Below, one piece after another: positions 6,672-8,740 of a stretch of 8,740 nt of DNA; within the stretch, counting starts at the first letter, position 1, and each line of letters begins with the position of its first letter. Both the position numbers and the translations under genes were made by a program. The notes beneath the pieces were generated by a model. The model was not told the DNA's origin. It saw only the letters and a program-made list of their open reading frames with translations, and did not search any database. The DNA is from Thermoplasmatota archaeon (GTDB taxonomy: Archaea > Thermoplasmatota > Thermoplasmata > Thermoplasmatales > Thermoplasmataceae), in assembly GCA_023379355.1 (NCBI GenBank), contig JAMCUD010000030.1:5189-13928 (forward strand). Direction: 5' to 3'.

Positions 6672-7906
6672 TAGAGTTGAATAAGAGCACATTCAGTGGA
6701 GAATTGCATGCTCCACCTTTCAAGAGTTATGCTATCCGCTACATTGTGGGTTCTGCATTAATCCAAGGGAGAAGCACCATAAATGGAATTGGACAATCCG
6801 AAGATGTAAAGGATGCTATTTCCCTGGTCAAATGTGGTCTCAGGAAAGAACCAGATATGAACAGGAACAACAATAGTATATCTATATTGACTGATGAACA
6901 ATTTTCCTTCAGACAGATCCATATTAAAGGATCTGCAACTGTTCTTCGGATTGCAGTTTCACTAGCAGCATCATTCCCAGGGGTGAAGAAGATCACCATG
7001 GGTGAAACACTGGCGAAAAGGCCTATTGATCATCTTATGCAGGCACTTTGGAGAAAAGGAGTTAAAGTCATTAAAAATGGAAGTTTCCTGACAGTTGAAG
7101 GAAAGGTGAAGGACACTGATTTTGAGATCGATCCAACTGTATCGAGCCAGTTTATATCAGGGCTTCTCTTTCTTTCCCTTGCTATGCAAAGGGAAGTACA
7201 AGTCAGACTGACCAAAAAAGCAGTTTCTCAGACATACATCCGTATTACTGCAGATGTCCTGAGGGAAGCAGGCGTGAACGTTGTTCTGGAAGACGATCTC
7301 ATAACCGCCTCCCCTGGAACGATAAAACCATTTGACACCACTGTTCCTGGTGATTTTGCATTGTCATCATTTTTTGCCACTGCTGTCGCCATAAATGGAA
7401 GCGCTGTTACGATCAGCAATCTTCGAGACCAGGAACACGGGGATGCCAGAGTTCCGGAATTACTGAAAATGGCAGGAGTGGAGAGCCAGAGGAGAAATGG
7501 TTCATGGGAGATTTCAGGGCCGTCCAATATTAATTCTATTGACCTTAACATTTCAGAATCGCCTGATCTCCTTCCACCTGTTGCGGTTCTTTTGTGCAAA
7601 GCCAGAGGGATAAGCAGAATCACTGGCATAGATCACCTCAAGTATAAGGAAAGCAACAGAATATCTGAAACTATCAAGCTGCTCGGAGTGGAGGCTGAAT
7701 TCATTGATGGAGTTCTAAAGATACGTGGATCGGAAGGAAAAAAGTTCACATATAAATCCCCCGATGATCACAGGATGGCAATGGCCGGCCTTACTTTAGC
7801 ATCCAATACTGGAGGAACTGTTTACGGTGAGGAATGCATAGCTAAAAGTTACCCCACTTTTATTGAGGATTATCAGAGCATTGGGGGTGTTATCCATCAG
7901 GCCTGA
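6668..7906 (+). CDS. aroA: 3-phosphoshikimate 1-carboxyvinyltransferase (EPSP synthase, AroA), divergent
   Basis: This enzyme transfers enolpyruvate from phosphoenolpyruvate to shikimate 3-phosphate. The 412 residues fit the two-domain family. Positions corresponding to E. coli active-site residues are Lys19 and Arg24 (PFKSYAIR; K22, R27), Ser159-Gln161 (SSQF), Asp300 (SPDLLP; D313), Glu328 and Arg331 (KESNR; E341, R344), Arg369 (DHRMAMA; R386) and Lys393 (AKSYP; K411). Two signatures deviate. The GN[SA]GTxxR loop reads GSATVLR (88-94), one residue shorter and with Ala near the Gly tied to glyphosate sensitivity, and KE[ST]DR reads KESNR. All main catalytic residues remain, so it is probably active. 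The gene starts in an ATGA overlap with aroK behind GAGAGGGG (6656-6663), and its end overlaps aroD. Its last 22 codons are repeated at the window end. Confidence 0.95.
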   Translation: MIELNKSTFSGELHAPPFKSYAIRYIVGSALIQGRSTINGIGQSEDVKDAISLVKCGLRKEPDMNRNNNSISILTDEQFSFRQIHIKGSATVLRIAVSLAASFPGVKKITMGETLAKRPIDHLMQALWRKGVKVIKNGSFLTVEGKVKDTDFEIDPTVSSQFISGLLFLSLAMQREVQVRLTKKAVSQTYIRITADVLREAGVNVVLEDDLITASPGTIKPFDTTVPGDFALSSFFATAVAINGSAVTISNLRDQEHGDARVPELLKMAGVESQRRNGSWEISGPSNINSIDLNISESPDLLPPVAVLLCKARGISRITGIDHLKYKESNRISETIKLLGVEAEFIDGVLKIRGSEGKKFTYKSPDDHRMAMAGLTLASNTGGTVYGEECIAKSYPTFIEDYQSIGGVIHQA

Positions 7907-7918
7907 TGTTGTCGTATC
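7841..7918 (+). repeat. 78-bp direct repeat, copy 1 (aroA end / aroD start)
   Basis: These 78 bases are identical to 8663-8740, an offset of 822 bp in the same orientation. This copy covers aroA codons 392-412 and the stop, plus the aroD start region, and is clearly the native context. The flanking bases to the left differ between copies (7840 A, 8662 G). To the right the second copy stops only because the window ends, so the true repeat may be longer. Confidence 0.97.
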
Positions 7919-8513
7919 TTTTCCTGTCCGCAATCTTCATTCCACCCTTGATCCCGGAGATTCCTGGGTGGAATACAGACTTGATTACCTGAGTGATCAG
8001 GATCTTAACCTGTTCAGATGCAGGGGCAAATCTGAAAAAACAATTCTAACAATAAGAGACAGTGCGGAAGGCGGAAATTATGATGGTACTCTTGAGAAAA
8101 AGATATCCGTTTATCGCAGGCTGAAATGCGGATGGATAGATGTTGAGTTCAGTCACCTGGACAGTTACCTTGAAAACCCAGTCTCTGGAAGGCGAGTGAT
8201 ATTTTCCGTTCATGATTTTTCCGGAGAGATATCTCCGGAGGAAATTGAAGAAATGATCTCATCCATTACAATCAAAAATGCCATTCTAAAGGTTGCTATG
8301 AAGATTGGGAATCCAGAGGATTTTCTGGATTTAGCAATGAATAACAGGGAGGCTCTGCTCCTCATCGACTTTAATTCCACTCTCAACAGAATTTTATTTT
8401 CAGTTTTAAGTGGAACTTTTCTTTATGCCGCATATAATGAACCCATTGCACCCAATCAACCTACTCTCCTACAGGCACAGAAGGCCCTTAATGCAATATA
8501 CGGCAAATTTTGA
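7887..8513 (+). CDS. aroD: 3-dehydroquinate dehydratase, type I (AroD)
   Basis: This enzyme dehydrates 3-dehydroquinate to 3-dehydroshikimate, the third pathway step, through a Schiff base on lysine. Counting 208 residues from GTG 7887, the type I residues are all present: Glu29 and Arg31 (VEYRLD), Arg57 (TIRDSAEGG), Glu87 (DVEF), His109 (SVHDF), Lys135 (ILKVAMK, the Schiff-base lysine), Arg168 (LNRIL) and Gln191 (APNQPT). They correspond to E46, R48, R82, E86, H143, K170, R213 and Q236 of the enteric enzymes. The length is typical for archaeal type I enzymes. There is no ATG start in frame. GTG 7887 is preferred because family members begin shortly before the first strand (here VVVSFPV), while TTG 7881 or 7863 are alternatives. 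It overlaps aroA by 20-44 nt. It is the last gene of the train. Confidence 0.94.
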   Translation: MLSIRPDVVVSFPVRNLHSTLDPGDSWVEYRLDYLSDQDLNLFRCRGKSEKTILTIRDSAEGGNYDGTLEKKISVYRRLKCGWIDVEFSHLDSYLENPVSGRRVIFSVHDFSGEISPEEIEEMISSITIKNAILKVAMKIGNPEDFLDLAMNNREALLLIDFNSTLNRILFSVLSGTFLYAAYNEPIAPNQPTLLQAQKALNAIYGKF

Positions 8514-8662
8514 TTCTTAAGTAATTCATCGAGTGAAAACTTTCCTGTTTTATCTGCCTTCATTGTGACTTTTTGACCATAATAATTTTACAAAGACACA
8601 GACTGGATCAGAGATTTTGATGAATGGATTTTACGTAAATATCATCCGTAATAAACAATGGG
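8514..8662. other. Non-coding stretch downstream of aroD
   Basis: The spacer is A/T-rich and carries no ORF with support on either strand. A run of five T at 8570-8574 and a T-rich stretch around 8540-8555 could end the operon transcript in archaeal fashion. The short frame from ATG 8620 to TAA 8667 has only 15 codons and is cut short just after entering the repeat at 8663. An A/T-rich patch at 8581-8592 lies about 30-35 nt before that ATG, so a new transcription unit might begin here. Confidence 0.5.
8541..8574 (+). terminator. Possible T-rich transcription terminator after aroD
   Basis: A T-rich stretch ending in TTTTT (8570-8574) follows the aroD stop by about 30-60 nt. Archaeal termination often needs only oligo-T on the non-template strand, and no convincing hairpin precedes it. 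The call is weak because such runs are common in A/T-rich spacers. Confidence 0.3.
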
Positions 8663-8740
8663 GCTAAAAGTTACCCCACTTTTATTGAGGATTATCAGAG
8701 CATTGGGGGTGTTATCCATCAGGCCTGATGTTGTCGTATC
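8663..8740 (+). repeat. 78-bp direct repeat, copy 2 (at the window end)
   Basis: This segment is an exact copy of 7841-7918 and runs to the last base of the window. It carries the last 21 codons of aroA plus the stop, with no start codon or in-frame link to anything upstream, and the first bases of aroD. It is therefore either the beginning of a second tandem copy of an 822-bp unit containing aroD, or an assembly end artefact. Which one cannot be decided from the sequence. Confidence 0.95.

Noticed and set aside
7228..7629. 133-codon - strand open frame inside aroA
   Set aside because: Shadow of the EPSP synthase gene; no motif seen.
8221..8238. Inverted repeat CCGGAGA-GATA-TCTCCGG, a 7-bp stem with a 4-base loop
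   Set aside because: It is inside aroD and encodes normal enzyme residues (SGEISPEE). It has no T-run and stands alone, so it is probably chance.
8456..8563. 35-codon - strand frame starting at 8563 and running into the aroD 3' end
   Set aside because: It is short, mostly overlaps conserved aroD codons, and shows no ribosome-binding site or recognisable product.
8586..8651. 21-codon + frame reading FYKDTDWIRDFDEWILRKYHP, considered as a gene remnant
   Set aside because: It looks protein-like but has no start codon, is bounded by stops, and is too short to tie to any family.

Overview
The window looks like part of an archaeal genome, most likely a Thermoplasmata-type euryarchaeon (Thermoplasmatales or a relative). 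This placement rests on several observations: shikimate kinase is the archaeal GHMP type rather than the bacterial P-loop AroK; arginine is coded mostly by AGA/AGG; G+C is by eye in the mid-40s %; and the genes are packed with overlapping ends and internal Shine-Dalgarno sites. The genus cannot be told from the sequence alone.

Layout. All ten recognised genes lie on the + strand in one train. Positions 1-2145 carry the end of trpE (cut by the left edge), trpG and trpC. Positions 2142-8513 carry one gene for each of the seven shikimate-pathway steps, in the order DAHP synthase, aroB, aroE, aroC, GHMP aroK, aroA, aroD. Neighbours overlap by 1 to about 40 nt or are 3 nt apart. The single exception is a 67-nt gap before aroB, which has its own ribosome-binding site and could hold an internal promoter or a mini-ORF. 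Positions 8514-8662 are non-coding as far as can be seen. Positions 8663-8740 exactly repeat 7841-7918, the end of aroA and start of aroD.

How the genes work together. DAHP synthase joins phosphoenolpyruvate and erythrose-4-phosphate. AroB cyclises DAHP to 3-dehydroquinate, AroD dehydrates it, AroE reduces it to shikimate, AroK phosphorylates it, AroA adds a second phosphoenolpyruvate, and AroC makes chorismate. TrpE/TrpG then convert chorismate to anthranilate, and TrpC closes the indole ring later in the tryptophan branch. The other tryptophan genes (trpD, trpF, trpA, trpB) and the Phe/Tyr branch genes are not in view.

This is mainly a known metabolic cluster. I see no mobile element, CRISPR array, RNA gene or defence system. 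The points most worth a second look are the 78-bp terminal repeat (tandem aroD duplication or assembly artefact), the non-standard start of trpG, and altered signature loops in AroA and AroE.
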